Assembly (NCBI GenBank): GCA_046316495.1
Contig: JBKDAM010000056.1
Location: 1 to 25,238 of the forward strand
Length of the DNA stretch: 25,238 nucleotides
Reading direction: 5' to 3'
Source: M3007 sp046316495
GTDB lineage: Bacteria; Bacteroidota; Bacteroidia; Chitinophagales; Saprospiraceae
Position numbers and translations under genes: made by a program. Positions 15,927-23,987 of the stretch are shown in pieces. The notes under the pieces were generated by a model, which worked only from the letters and a program-made list of their open reading frames with translations, did no database searches and was not told where the DNA came from. Within the stretch, counting starts at the first letter, position 1. Each line of letters begins with the position of its first letter.

Positions 15927-18416
15927 CTAGTGGAACTGAACGCGAGCTGAAGTGGAAAAATTTTCTCCCTTTAAATGAATAACAAACCACCCCTTGGCGG
16001 TTTGGCGCGGTGTCCAAGTTTGTTGATAAGTTCCCTGGCTCATGGTTTCCGAACGAAGGACTTCAATGAGCTTACCAGTTGAATCAGTTGCTTCCAAGCT
16101 AATTTTTTGGGTGCTTGGAATCTGAAATTGGAGGTTAATGGATCCGCTTGCCGGATTGGGCGCAATTTTTAAAAGGGGGTCAGAGGCGTTATCTGCTGGT
16201 TGGGTGGAAGTGGTGGTCCAGGTATCTGCTCCATTACTCAGCCAATTCAGTGAAAAACGGGTAAAGTACAATTGGTAATTTTCATATTCTCCGTTTTCAT
16301 AAAACATGCCAATTGTTCCGTCATCAAAGTGACAGAGCGCGGAGTAGGCGCTAGGCCCTGGGCATATTACCCTCTTGGTTTGCCAGCTAGCTCCCTCATC
16401 GTAGCTAACAAAAACCGTTAGATTTTTGCGTTGGTTTGGGTGTGAGGCGATGGAAAAAAGAAGCCGATTGGTAGTGTTCCCGCTTGAAATGGAGGAGAAT
16501 CGAATTAAATCTCCGTTTACAGCAGGTTCAACAAGGTCTGGGACGGTGACTGGTAATGTCCAATTAGCTCCCAGATCGGAGGAGTATGAGGCTTTTCTTA
16601 GTCCGGCTGAGCGAATCAGCATTAGTAACCTTTCATCTTCGAGGGATACAATTTTTGCTTCATCCCCGACCGCAGATGCCACACCTGGAGAGCTTTGCCA
16701 GGAGTATCCTCCATCATCGCTATAGATCATAAAATTACTGATGGTGTTGCCAGCATTCTGACGAACTCCAACGGCGGCTACAATTCTTCCATTTGGAAGT
16801 TGGTGGGCACTTCCAGAGGCTACCCAGGCAGCGTACCACCCTGGTAAGTAAATTTGACTTGAAAATTCTTGTGGAGCTGACCAAGTGACTCCAAAGTCAG
16901 CGCTTCTACAAACTTGAAACCGTATTTTATTGGAAGGGGTAGACTGGAAGAGTCCTGCATGCGAGGCAAATAAACAGAGTAGGTCGCCAGAAATACGATC
17001 ATAAACGAGGGCTGGATCACTGGCTCCTTGGTTTCCGAAGTCTGCAATTGTGATGGGAGCGGACCAAGTTTGACCTTTGTCGTTGCTGGTTCGGGCTACC
17101 AAATCGATGTTATTCGGGAGGTCTCCATTGGTAGTGATACGGGCGTCTGCCACAGCCACTACTTGATTGCCTCTTGCAGCGATTGCTGGAATCCTCCAGG
17201 CTGCTGATCCGAAATCTCCCCCGGAAAAGAGTAATGTGTGCTCTAAAAGGATGGTCCTATCAGGGCTGTTAGGGTTCACTGGAACTCCGATCCATTGCCC
17301 ATTGGCAGTGTAACCAGAAAAGTCTGCTCCGATGCTTGCTCCCTCTTCTGCCGTTGGCTGGATGTCTGCTACCAGCCAAAAGTAGTTGTCGCCCTCTGAA
17401 AGTACTATTGGACCATTGAACACCAATTGGCCATTGGTGGAGGCTGCTTCACCTAGCAGTTGAGCTGTGGAGAGTTGGAGACGAGGCTGATTACCGTTGC
17501 TATATAGCCTGAACTGGCTTAAGTGATTAGGATTCGTGAGGGCATGAAGGGAGAATTGGAGGTGGTCGATTTGAATTGGATTGTTTCCACCTATTGTTTT
17601 AAAGTTGACAGAAAGCAAGCGCTCTGCGGTAGCGCCTTGACCAACCGGGAAATCCGGATGGTAACTGTTGGTACTTAGGAGGGTCATATCGACGGCCGTT
17701 GGAACGCTTGTGCTTGCATTCCCAAACAGTGTACCTGGATGGTTACCGGTAAGGTCGGGGACTATTTGGCCGACACTGTTTTCAAAATCCCAAGCAGCTA
17801 GTAATCCAGGTTCATTTCCCGTAACCTGCGTTAGTTGGTCGGCAGCAATTTGTTCTTGGTTGAGTGCGAACGACCAGATTCGGATTTCATCTAGCCAGCC
17901 ATTCCAGAAAAGGCCTGGGGCCTGGCTTGCCCCAAAATATAAGTCGAGGGCATTTTCAAATCCTTGTGCACCAAGGATGGTAGTGGTGGTGGATTGCTCC
18001 AATTGGGCGTCCACATATATTCTAACGGTGCCGGTAGAAGCATCGGCCGTCATAGCTAGGTGGTGCCAGTTGCCGTCGCTGAGGGGAGTATTTCCAAAGG
18101 GCGGACCGGCATTGGCGCCGCTGGTGCTTCTAAGGTTGACGCCAAATTCTCCTGTATTGCTTTTTATGATACATTCATAGCCTGCAAAAGCAGCGGTAGT
18201 CCCGCCTCTTTTGCAGGCGATTCGATAGAAGTCGGTGTAGGCCAGGGCTTTTACCCAGCAGGTGATGCTAAAATGTTCTCCTGCGCTAATATCTAAGTCA
18301 TCATGGTCTTCTACACGTAGGTAGTCGCCATTACCATCAAGAAGCAGCGCTTTTCCAAATTGAGCTGTGCTTTGCCAGCTAAGAAACAGGAAAGGGAGTA
18401 GTAAAAAAAGACGCAT
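15927..18416 (-). CDS. Secreted GH33 exo-sialidase with LamG-like domain and T9SS type A sorting domain
   Basis: An 829-residue enzyme predicted to release terminal sialic acids from glycans at the cell surface or outside. Layout: signal peptide 1-18; LamG/concanavalin-like domain about 20-235; a BNR-associated beta domain about 255-390; six-bladed GH33 propeller about 395-725; type A sorting domain about 745-829 (IAPNPASGSINL). The catalytic set is complete by alignment of motifs: RIP Arg408, Asp432 as likely acid/base, Glu586, Arg602, Arg651 and Tyr691 (GPSAYSAL) as nucleophile. Five Asp boxes are visible: 444-451, 505-512, 566-573, 612-619 and 671-678. It is the last of four closely spaced minus-strand genes. 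No sialic acid uptake or catabolism genes are beside it. Trans-sialidase activity cannot be excluded. Confidence 0.94.
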   Translation of the reverse strand: MRLFLLLPFLFLSWQSTAQFGKALLLDGNGDYLRVEDHDDLDISAGEHFSITCWVKALAYTDFYRIACKRGGTTAAFAGYECIIKSNTGEFGVNLRSTSGANAGPPFGNTPLSDGNWHHLAMTADASTGTVRIYVDAQLEQSTTTTILGAQGFENALDLYFGASQAPGLFWNGWLDEIRIWSFALNQEQIAADQLTQVTGNEPGLLAAWDFENSVGQIVPDLTGNHPGTLFGNASTSVPTAVDMTLLSTNSYHPDFPVGQGATAERLLSVNFKTIGGNNPIQIDHLQFSLHALTNPNHLSQFRLYSNGNQPRLQLSTAQLLGEAASTNGQLVFNGPIVLSEGDNYFWLVADIQPTAEEGASIGADFSGYTANGQWIGVPVNPNSPDRTILLEHTLLFSGGDFGSAAWRIPAIAARGNQVVAVADARITTNGDLPNNIDLVARTSNDKGQTWSAPITIADFGNQGASDPALVYDRISGDLLCLFASHAGLFQSTPSNKIRFQVCRSADFGVTWSAPQEFSSQIYLPGWYAAWVASGSAHQLPNGRIVAAVGVRQNAGNTISNFMIYSDDGGYSWQSSPGVASAVGDEAKIVSLEDERLLMLIRSAGLRKASYSSDLGANWTLPVTVPDLVEPAVNGDLIRFSSISSGNTTNRLLFSIASHPNQRKNLTVFVSYDEGASWQTKRVICPGPSAYSALCHFDDGTIGMFYENGEYENYQLYFTRFSLNWLSNGADTWTTTSTQPADNASDPLLKIAPNPASGSINLQFQIPSTQKISLEATDSTGKLIEVLRSETMSQGTYQQTWTPRQTAKGWFVIHLKGENFSTSARVQFH

Positions 18417-18457
18417 GAGGATATAAGTTTAATACAAACAGATCAACCGATTATTCG

Positions 18458-19513
18458 TTATTTTGGGAACGTCAATTCACTGAGTCGTATGGTATGTTCG
18501 ATCCGTTGGTTACCTCGGATATCGTAGACTTCCATTTTGATGCTCGGGTCTGGCTGATTCCAATTAATAGAGAGGAGGCCAAAGTGGTTTTCCATCACTG
18601 GGCCTTCTACTCTATTTTCATTAGGGGTGGCGAAGTGCCAAGTAGAAGTAATTCCACTGGCAGTCACATCATAGATTGGGTAGAGTCCATTTTCTTTTAA
18701 GACAGAAATTTCTGCATAGTGAACGTCACCAGTGAGGAACAGAACTCCATTTGCCTTGGTTTTTTTTATTAGTTCGAGCATTCTTTTTTGTTCATGTGGG
18801 AAGTTTGCCCAGGCCTCATAGCCGTTATAGGAGATGCTGAATTGAGTTCCGGAACCAATAATTCGAAGGTCAGCAGGTTTTTGGAATTCTTTTTCCAGCC
18901 ACTTCCATTGTTCTTCTCCAAGGAGGGTGGAATCGGAAATTTCATGGGGGTAGTAGTCAAGTGGATAGAAGAATCTAGCGTCACGGTTTAGCTCTCCTCT
19001 ATACAATCGAAGGTCATCCCGAAAGGTCCGGTTATCCAACAAGATAATTTGAAGTGTCTTCCCATTTTCCTGCAGGTAGTAGGAGGTGTAGATGCCATCG
19101 TGTTGGCGGCGTGGGGACTCTTTTGGTTCTTCCCAGAAGTCCAGGAAGATGTTTTTGGATTGCTTTTTAAATGGATAATGCCTACCAGAGTCATTCCATC
19201 CATAGTCGTGATCGTCCCAGGTAGCTAGGAAGGTGGTGTTTTTTTTGAGGCGTTGGAATTCTGGTTTAGCAGCGAGCTGGGCGTATTTTGCTTTTAGCAC
19301 GGACATATCCTTGGTATCGCCGTAGATATTGTCTCCCAGCCAGATAAAATAGTCTGGTTGGAAGTTGCGGGCGGTATCCAGGATGGGCATAGGACGCTCT
19401 TGGGATCCACAGGATCCAAAGGCAATTCGGCTGGGTAATCCGGGCTGAGCGAGGATTGGTAGTTGGGACAGCAAGAAAAGAGCGGTTGTAGCAAAGAATA
19501 AGCGGTTTGACAT
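18458..19513 (-). CDS. PhoD-like metallophosphoesterase (alkaline phosphatase D family)
   Basis: A 351-residue exported protein expected to hydrolyse phosphomono- or diesters. A signal peptide covers about 1-22 (FFATTALFLLSQLPILAQ). Family motifs: GSCGSQ (33-38) with the metal-binding Cys region, WLGDNIYGD (58-66, Asp61 and Asn62), TWDDHDYGWND (98-108) and LTGDVHYAEIS (about 260-270, Asp263 and His265). It lacks the long N-terminal Fn3-like domain of B. subtilis PhoD and is therefore shorter than that enzyme. It sits 60 bp downstream of the zinc-ribbon gene and 41 bp upstream of the sialidase gene, so the two exported hydrolases may share a transcript. Substrate is unknown. Confidence 0.92.
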   Translation of the reverse strand: MSNRLFFATTALFLLSQLPILAQPGLPSRIAFGSCGSQERPMPILDTARNFQPDYFIWLGDNIYGDTKDMSVLKAKYAQLAAKPEFQRLKKNTTFLATWDDHDYGWNDSGRHYPFKKQSKNIFLDFWEEPKESPRRQHDGIYTSYYLQENGKTLQIILLDNRTFRDDLRLYRGELNRDARFFYPLDYYPHEISDSTLLGEEQWKWLEKEFQKPADLRIIGSGTQFSISYNGYEAWANFPHEQKRMLELIKKTKANGVLFLTGDVHYAEISVLKENGLYPIYDVTASGITSTWHFATPNENRVEGPVMENHFGLLSINWNQPDPSIKMEVYDIRGNQRIEHTIRLSELTFPK

Positions 19514-19573
19514 GGTGCAAAAAAGTTAGTGAAAAAAGGGCTACAACGCTTACATACGGGCTTCTAGGTCAGT

Positions 19574-19834
19574 TTAAAAATCAAACAAGTCTTCCAGGAA
19601 GGAGTCTTTTTTCTTTTTTCTGTATTCGTGTGGTCTATGATCAGAGTAGGTATCCTTATGGTAGGGTTTTTCAGATTTAGGGTAAAATGGCGTTTGGGTT
19701 TGATTGGCGCGTTCGATGATTTTATCCAATTCACCCCTATCGAGCCAGATGCCACGGCAGTCTGGGCAGTAGTCAATTTCCACGCCGTTTCGATCGGTCA
19801 TCAACAGGTTTACATTGCAGTTTGGGCACTTCAT
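19574..19834 (-). CDS. Small zf-TFIIB-type zinc-ribbon protein
   Basis: An 86-residue protein with a TFIIB-type zinc ribbon: CPNC (Cys3, Cys6) and CPDC (Cys23, Cys26), followed by the family signature RGIWLDRGELDKI. After about residue 40 the rest is charged, with a KKKK run, and probably unstructured. Members of this family are common, uncharacterised bacterial proteins; the name does not imply a transcription factor role. It is flanked by same-strand genes at 58 bp (upstream dioxygenase) and 60 bp (downstream phosphoesterase). Confidence 0.85.
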   Translation of the reverse strand: MKCPNCNVNLLMTDRNGVEIDYCPDCRGIWLDRGELDKIIERANQTQTPFYPKSEKPYHKDTYSDHRPHEYRKKKKDSFLEDLFDF

Positions 19835-19892
19835 AGCAGTTTCAGTATATGGTGGTGTATGAATTGTTGGGTAGAAGTAAAGTGCGAATTAG

Positions 19893-20402
19893 CTAAAAAG
19901 AGGAAGTGTGGTTACATTTTTTGCAGGTATGGAGGGACTTATCTGCATTAAATGCTTGGATCGCTTCCTTGATTTGTGTCCCGATATCTTTTAGTGGGAA
20001 GCCTGCCTCGTGGAGGGGGTGGTGGCAATTTTCACAGAACCACATCAGTTTGTCGATTTCTCCTTCCCGGCGGTGGCGTTCGATGACTAGGCCTACGGTT
20101 CCTTCTGGGCGTTGTGGGGAGTGTGGGACTCGGGCGGGGAGGAGGAACATTTCGCCTTCTCGAATATCAATCGTTTCTGGTTGGCCGTCAGCATTGATGA
20201 TTTTCACTTGAATGTCGCCCTCTAGTTGGAAGAAAAGTTCTTCACCTTCTTCCCAGTGGTAGTCTTTTCGTCCGTTTGGTCCGCCTACGATCATGACGAT
20301 GAAGTCGTCGTTATTGACAAAGAGTTGTTTGTTGCCGACGGGAGGTTTGAGCAGGTGGCGATTTTCTTCGATCCAGTTGTGTAGGTTAAAGGGACGTACC
20401 AT
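19893..20402 (-). CDS. nbaC: 3-hydroxyanthranilate 3,4-dioxygenase
   Basis: This non-haem iron enzyme opens the ring of 3-hydroxyanthranilate in the kynurenine pathway; the product cyclises to quinolinate, a NAD precursor. From the ATG at 20402 the protein has 169 residues, normal for the bacterial form. Iron ligands are His49, Glu55 (YHWEEGEELFFQ) and His94; substrate-binding Arg45, Arg98 and Glu108 are also in place by comparison with the Cupriavidus enzyme. A second, rubredoxin-like site is formed by CENC (123-126) and CKKC (160-163). An ATG at 20462 would add 20 poorly conserved residues and is less likely. It is the first of four minus-strand genes. No other kynurenine gene is in view. 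Confidence 0.95.
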   Translation of the reverse strand: MVRPFNLHNWIEENRHLLKPPVGNKQLFVNNDDFIVMIVGGPNGRKDYHWEEGEELFFQLEGDIQVKIINADGQPETIDIREGEMFLLPARVPHSPQRPEGTVGLVIERHRREGEIDKLMWFCENCHHPLHEAGFPLKDIGTQIKEAIQAFNADKSLHTCKKCNHTSSF

Positions 20403-20469
20403 AGTAAAATATTGTTTTGTTATGGGCAAATATCGGTTATTCCATCTGACAACAGGCATCATTTATCTA

Positions 20470-20477
20470 TAAATTTG
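20470..20477 (+). promoter_or_regulatory. Candidate -7 element for the ABC permease pair
   Basis: TAAATTTG is a full match to TAnnTTTG in the divergent gap between the dioxygenase and the permease genes, 72 bp upstream of the ATG at 20549 and 33 bp upstream of the one at 20510. No TTTG box is at the usual -33 distance. The position favours the downstream start slightly or is neutral. Confidence 0.4.
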
Positions 20478-20548
20478 CGATCTGGCGCGAATGATAGGAT
20501 AGAAACGGTTTGATCTCGTTACTTTTGGGTGAAGATAACACGACAGGT

Positions 20549-21787
20549 ATGCCATTTTCAGAGATAGTTGCCATGGCGTTGCAGAACATCCGCGCCAATT
20601 TGCTTAGGTCTGTATTGACCCTTTTAATTATTGCATTGGGTATTATGGCTTTGGTGGGCATTTTGACGGCGATTGATGCGATTGCTTTTTCCTTGAACGA
20701 TAATTTTTCGGGTTTGGGAGCGAATTCGTTTACGATTGAGCGAAAGTGGGGGGAGGTGAAGAGCAGTAGAGGCGGACGTCGTCAAAAAGTAGGGGAGCCG
20801 ATTGATTATCGTCAAGCGATGGAATTTAAGGAGCGGTTTAACTTTCCTGCTTCTGTTTCGGTATCTTTTCAGGGTACGAGTTTAGGTACAGCAAAATTTG
20901 GGGAAGTTGAGACCAATCCGAATGTGGCCTTTTGGGGCGTTGATGAGCAGTATTTTGAGGTAAAGGGCATGGATATTGTACATGGAAGGAATTTTTCATT
21001 AAATGAGATCAATGACGGGCAGCCGAAGGTGGTAATTGGCTACGAGGTAGCGAAGAAGTTGTTTAACAACAAACCAGAGAACGCATTGGATCATATTATC
21101 ACGGTGGGCAGCGATCGGTATCGGGTAATTGGGGTGTTAGCATCAAAGGGAGCTTCGATGAATAGTTCCAATGATCGGGCTATTTTTGCACCTTTATTGA
21201 AAGTTAAGTCGATCTATGGAACGGACAAAACGGAGTATTCGGTAGTTATTGCGGTGAATAATGCGACGGATTTAGACGCTGCTCAATCGGAAGCTGCTGG
21301 AGTATTTCGGCAGATTCGAAGATTGCGGCCGGGTGAGCAAGATGATTTTGAAGTGTTTGCCAGTGATAGTCTGGTAGCCATCTTGAAGGAGAACACCACG
21401 AATCTTCGATTGGCAACCATTGCAATTGGGTTAATGACCTTACTAGGGGCAGCGATTGGGTTAATGAATATCATGTTGGTAAGCGTTACAGAGCGTACGA
21501 GAGAAATTGGTATTTACAAAGCCTTGGGGGCAACTTCTGCGAGTATTTTATATCAATTTTTGACGGAAGCGATTGTGATTTGTCAATTAGGTGGGATTGC
21601 TGGTATCTTTTTAGGTATCTTGGTCGGGAATTTAGTCACACCGGCACTGGGAGGATCGTTTTTAATTCCATGGGGTTGGATGGCTCTTGGCTTTGGGTTG
21701 TGTATGGTGGTGGGAGTTCTTTCTGGGTTCTATCCCGCCCTAAAAGCCTCTCGATTGGATCCCATTGAAGCATTGCGATACGAATAA
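20549..21787 (+). CDS. ABC transporter permease, MacB/FtsX type
   Basis: A 412-residue inner-membrane protein of the type VII ABC (MacB/FtsX) fold. One N-terminal helix (about 20-42, LLRSVLTLLIIALGIMALVG) is followed by a large periplasmic MacB-type core domain (about 45-280) and three more helices. The cytoplasmic coupling signature TERTREIGIYKALGAT lies at 314-329. I prefer the ATG at 20549, where the typical amphipathic start (MPFSEIVAMALQNIRANLLR) begins; an in-frame ATG at 20510 would add 13 residues. Such permeases need an ATP-binding subunit and often a membrane-fusion protein; neither is in the window. An ABC-2 permease gene follows after 9 bp. Substrate unknown; members move lipoproteins, peptides or drugs, or work as mechanotransmitters. 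Confidence 0.92.
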   Translation: MPFSEIVAMALQNIRANLLRSVLTLLIIALGIMALVGILTAIDAIAFSLNDNFSGLGANSFTIERKWGEVKSSRGGRRQKVGEPIDYRQAMEFKERFNFPASVSVSFQGTSLGTAKFGEVETNPNVAFWGVDEQYFEVKGMDIVHGRNFSLNEINDGQPKVVIGYEVAKKLFNNKPENALDHIITVGSDRYRVIGVLASKGASMNSSNDRAIFAPLLKVKSIYGTDKTEYSVVIAVNNATDLDAAQSEAAGVFRQIRRLRPGEQDDFEVFASDSLVAILKENTTNLRLATIAIGLMTLLGAAIGLMNIMLVSVTERTREIGIYKALGATSASILYQFLTEAIVICQLGGIAGIFLGILVGNLVTPALGGSFLIPWGWMALGFGLCMVVGVLSGFYPALKASRLDPIEALRYE

Positions 21788-21796
21788 ACCATTATT

Positions 21797-23122
21797 ATGA
21801 ATAAACTTTGGCTGATAGTGCGGAGGGAGTATCTGACTCGGGTACGTACTCGTGCGTTTTTATTAGGCACCTTGTTAACCCCCTTAGCGTTTGGGGCTTT
21901 CTTTGCCATTCAGGCACTGATGATGTCGTACAAGGGTACTGAAAAAAGAAGTATTGTGGTATATGATGAAGCTGGAGTCATTCGAGCTGGTTCAGGGATT
22001 CCGGATGAGGATGGTTTGCACTTCTCATTGGCACCTATGGGATCAGAATTAGAGCGATTGAAGGAAGATGTTCGGAATAAGAAATACGATGGGGTGCTTC
22101 GTTTGCCGCCATTAGCTAATTTATCGGTAAAAAAACAAACCGTTTATTTGTATTCGGATGCTGCGTTCAGCCCTGAAACGGAAGGGGTAATTAAGCGCAG
22201 GATTGCTGCTAAAATCAAAGATTTCAAGATTGATTCGTTAGGCCTGGACCGCAAGTCGCTCAGTGAACTAGAGACTGAGGTGTCATTGGATCCGGAGCCT
22301 ATTGATCAGGCGGATGATCAAGGAGGATCCTTGACGAGTGGGGTTGCCATGGGGATATCTTTTTTTATGGGCATTGCTATGTACATGTTAGTTCTCATTT
22401 GGGGCTCTATCGTGATGCGTTCGGTTATGGAAGAGAAAACGAATCGCATTGTTGAGGTAATCATGTCCAGTGTCAAGCCTTTTGAACTAATGCTTGGTAA
22501 AATTATTGGCTCCGCAGGGGTAGGAATGACTCAGCTTCTTATTTGGGCGGTGTTGAATACCTTTATTTTTTTTGGGATTCAGCTATTTTTAGGTATCGAT
22601 ACCAGCTCTGCTGCGGTGACATCGCAAGCCGGTATGGGGGCAGCCACTGAGATGCAAGACAGTTTACCTGCATTGATTGAGGAGATTATGCGTCAAAACT
22701 GGTGGTATATTTTGGTGGTTGGGCTAATCTTTTTTCTTGGAGGCTATTTTTTATATGCATCGATGTTTGCTGCAGTGGGTAGTGCGGTTGGCGATGATAT
22801 GGGAGAAAGTCAGTCTCTGACATTTCCGATTATGATTCCGATTATTTTGGCTTTTGTCATTATGACTTCGGTGGTGATGCGCGCCCCTCATAGCACTTTA
22901 GCCATTGTGGCTTCTATTTTCCCTTTATTTTCACCGATTGTAATGCCCGGTCGTTTGGCTTTTGACCCACCTGTTTGGCAAGTAATTTTATCTATCGTCG
23001 TATTGATTGGGTCTGCAGTGTTTTTTGTTTGGTTGTCTGGACGGATATACCGGGTAGGAATTTTGATGTACGGAAAGAAAGTAACGATTCGGGAATTAGG
23101 AAAATGGCTGTTTTACCGTTAG
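21797..23122 (+). CDS. ABC-2 type permease, NatB-like
   Basis: A 441-residue inner-membrane protein of the ABC-2 class. The amphipathic start MNKLWLIVRREYLTRVRTRA leads into the first helix (about 20-42). A periplasmic domain (about 43-185) comes next, then about five helices to residue 430. The signature MEEKTNRIVEVIMSSVKP with the following LMLGKIIG is characteristic of NatB-type exporters, which by family knowledge pair with a NatA ATPase to export Na+ or other substrates. It starts 9 bp after the MacB-type permease, so the two should be co-transcribed, although their folds are unrelated. No ATPase gene is near. Transported substrate cannot be inferred. Confidence 0.92.
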   Translation: MNKLWLIVRREYLTRVRTRAFLLGTLLTPLAFGAFFAIQALMMSYKGTEKRSIVVYDEAGVIRAGSGIPDEDGLHFSLAPMGSELERLKEDVRNKKYDGVLRLPPLANLSVKKQTVYLYSDAAFSPETEGVIKRRIAAKIKDFKIDSLGLDRKSLSELETEVSLDPEPIDQADDQGGSLTSGVAMGISFFMGIAMYMLVLIWGSIVMRSVMEEKTNRIVEVIMSSVKPFELMLGKIIGSAGVGMTQLLIWAVLNTFIFFGIQLFLGIDTSSAAVTSQAGMGAATEMQDSLPALIEEIMRQNWWYILVVGLIFFLGGYFLYASMFAAVGSAVGDDMGESQSLTFPIMIPIILAFVIMTSVVMRAPHSTLAIVASIFPLFSPIVMPGRLAFDPPVWQVILSIVVLIGSAVFFVWLSGRIYRVGILMYGKKVTIRELGKWLFYR

Positions 23123-23163
23123 TAGACTGTTTTTCTTATTCATAAAAGATCAGAAATAGGGAT

Positions 23164-23907
23164 TTATAGGTTAGCCTCCCATCCAATAGCTGCCAACATT
23201 CTGCCGGTTATACCCTTTTCTGCTCGGTAGGAAAAAAAATCTTGTGTCTGTAAGTAGGTGGAACGGTGATCGATTTCAATGTGAGCTGCTGGTACTCCTG
23301 CTTGAAGGAGTTGATGCCAATTCGCTTTCTTTAAGTCAACGTAGTATTGTTTTGTGCTTTCGATGGTCCTAATGAAATCGGATTCAAATTGAGCGGCCAC
23401 TTCAGCATCTACTTCAAAGGAGCACTCGTCGATGCATGGACCGATCCATGCGAAACAATTTTGTGCTTGTACTCCGTAGGTAAGACGCAATCTTTCCAAT
23501 GTTTTTTGGGTAATCTGTTGGACGGTACCCCTCCATCCAGCATGAATGGCTGCCAGGGCTCCGGTGGTAGGGTCTGCCAATAGAATTGGAGTGCAATCAG
23601 CGACGCTGACACCAATTAAAAGGCCTTTTTTTTGGGTGATCAACGCATCAAATCCTTCCGCTATTCCTGCAGTAGTGGCCTCTAAAATTTCGGTTCCATG
23701 TACTTGTAGAGAGCCTGCCAGGGCTTCTGATTGGAATCCGAGTAGGTTACAAAACCGCTTTCTGTTTTCTAGTCGAGTACTTTCCTCATCCGGGCCACGA
23801 AAGTCCAGGTTCATAGAAGCATAAGGACCGATGCTGGTGCCTCCGTCTCGCGTGCTCATTCCGGCACGAAGTCCTGTTATTGTTGAAAAAATGGATGGAT
23901 AGATCAT
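23164..23907 (-). CDS. pgeF: Peptidoglycan editing factor / YfiH laccase-domain protein
   Basis: PgeF-family proteins correct misincorporated L-Ser in muropeptide precursors in E. coli; relatives show purine nucleoside or polyphenol oxidase activity. The 247-residue product is normal length. The metal-site motifs are all present: QVHG (His70), VADCTPILLAD (Cys105) and AAIHAGWRGT (His122). GPCIDECSFEVD and the C-terminal DFFSYRAEKGITGRM block follow. It is cytoplasmic by lack of a signal peptide. It faces the ABC-2 permease gene end to end with a 41-bp gap and lies 80 bp downstream of the large secreted-protein gene. Confidence 0.95.
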   Translation of the reverse strand: MIYPSIFSTITGLRAGMSTRDGGTSIGPYASMNLDFRGPDEESTRLENRKRFCNLLGFQSEALAGSLQVHGTEILEATTAGIAEGFDALITQKKGLLIGVSVADCTPILLADPTTGALAAIHAGWRGTVQQITQKTLERLRLTYGVQAQNCFAWIGPCIDECSFEVDAEVAAQFESDFIRTIESTKQYYVDLKKANWHQLLQAGVPAAHIEIDHRSTYLQTQDFFSYRAEKGITGRMLAAIGWEANL

Positions 23908-23951
23908 CGCTTCACCTTTCTTTGAAGGTTGAGGAGTATGGAGAATAGCCG

Positions 23952-23959
23952 CAAAGTTA
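23952..23959 (-). promoter_or_regulatory. Candidate -7 element for pgeF
   Basis: On the minus strand this is TAACTTTG, a full match to TAnnTTTG, 44 bp upstream of the pgeF start and 28 bp past the stop codon of the upstream gene. No matching -33 box at 17-23 bp is seen. Confidence 0.45.
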
Positions 23960-23987
23960 AGCTGAACAGTTAATTAGGAATATGCTC

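Noticed and set aside
20403..20462. Upstream ATG at 20462 as the start of the dioxygenase
   Set aside because: The bacterial enzyme normally begins close to MVRPFNLHNW; the extra residues also overlap the divergent promoter region.
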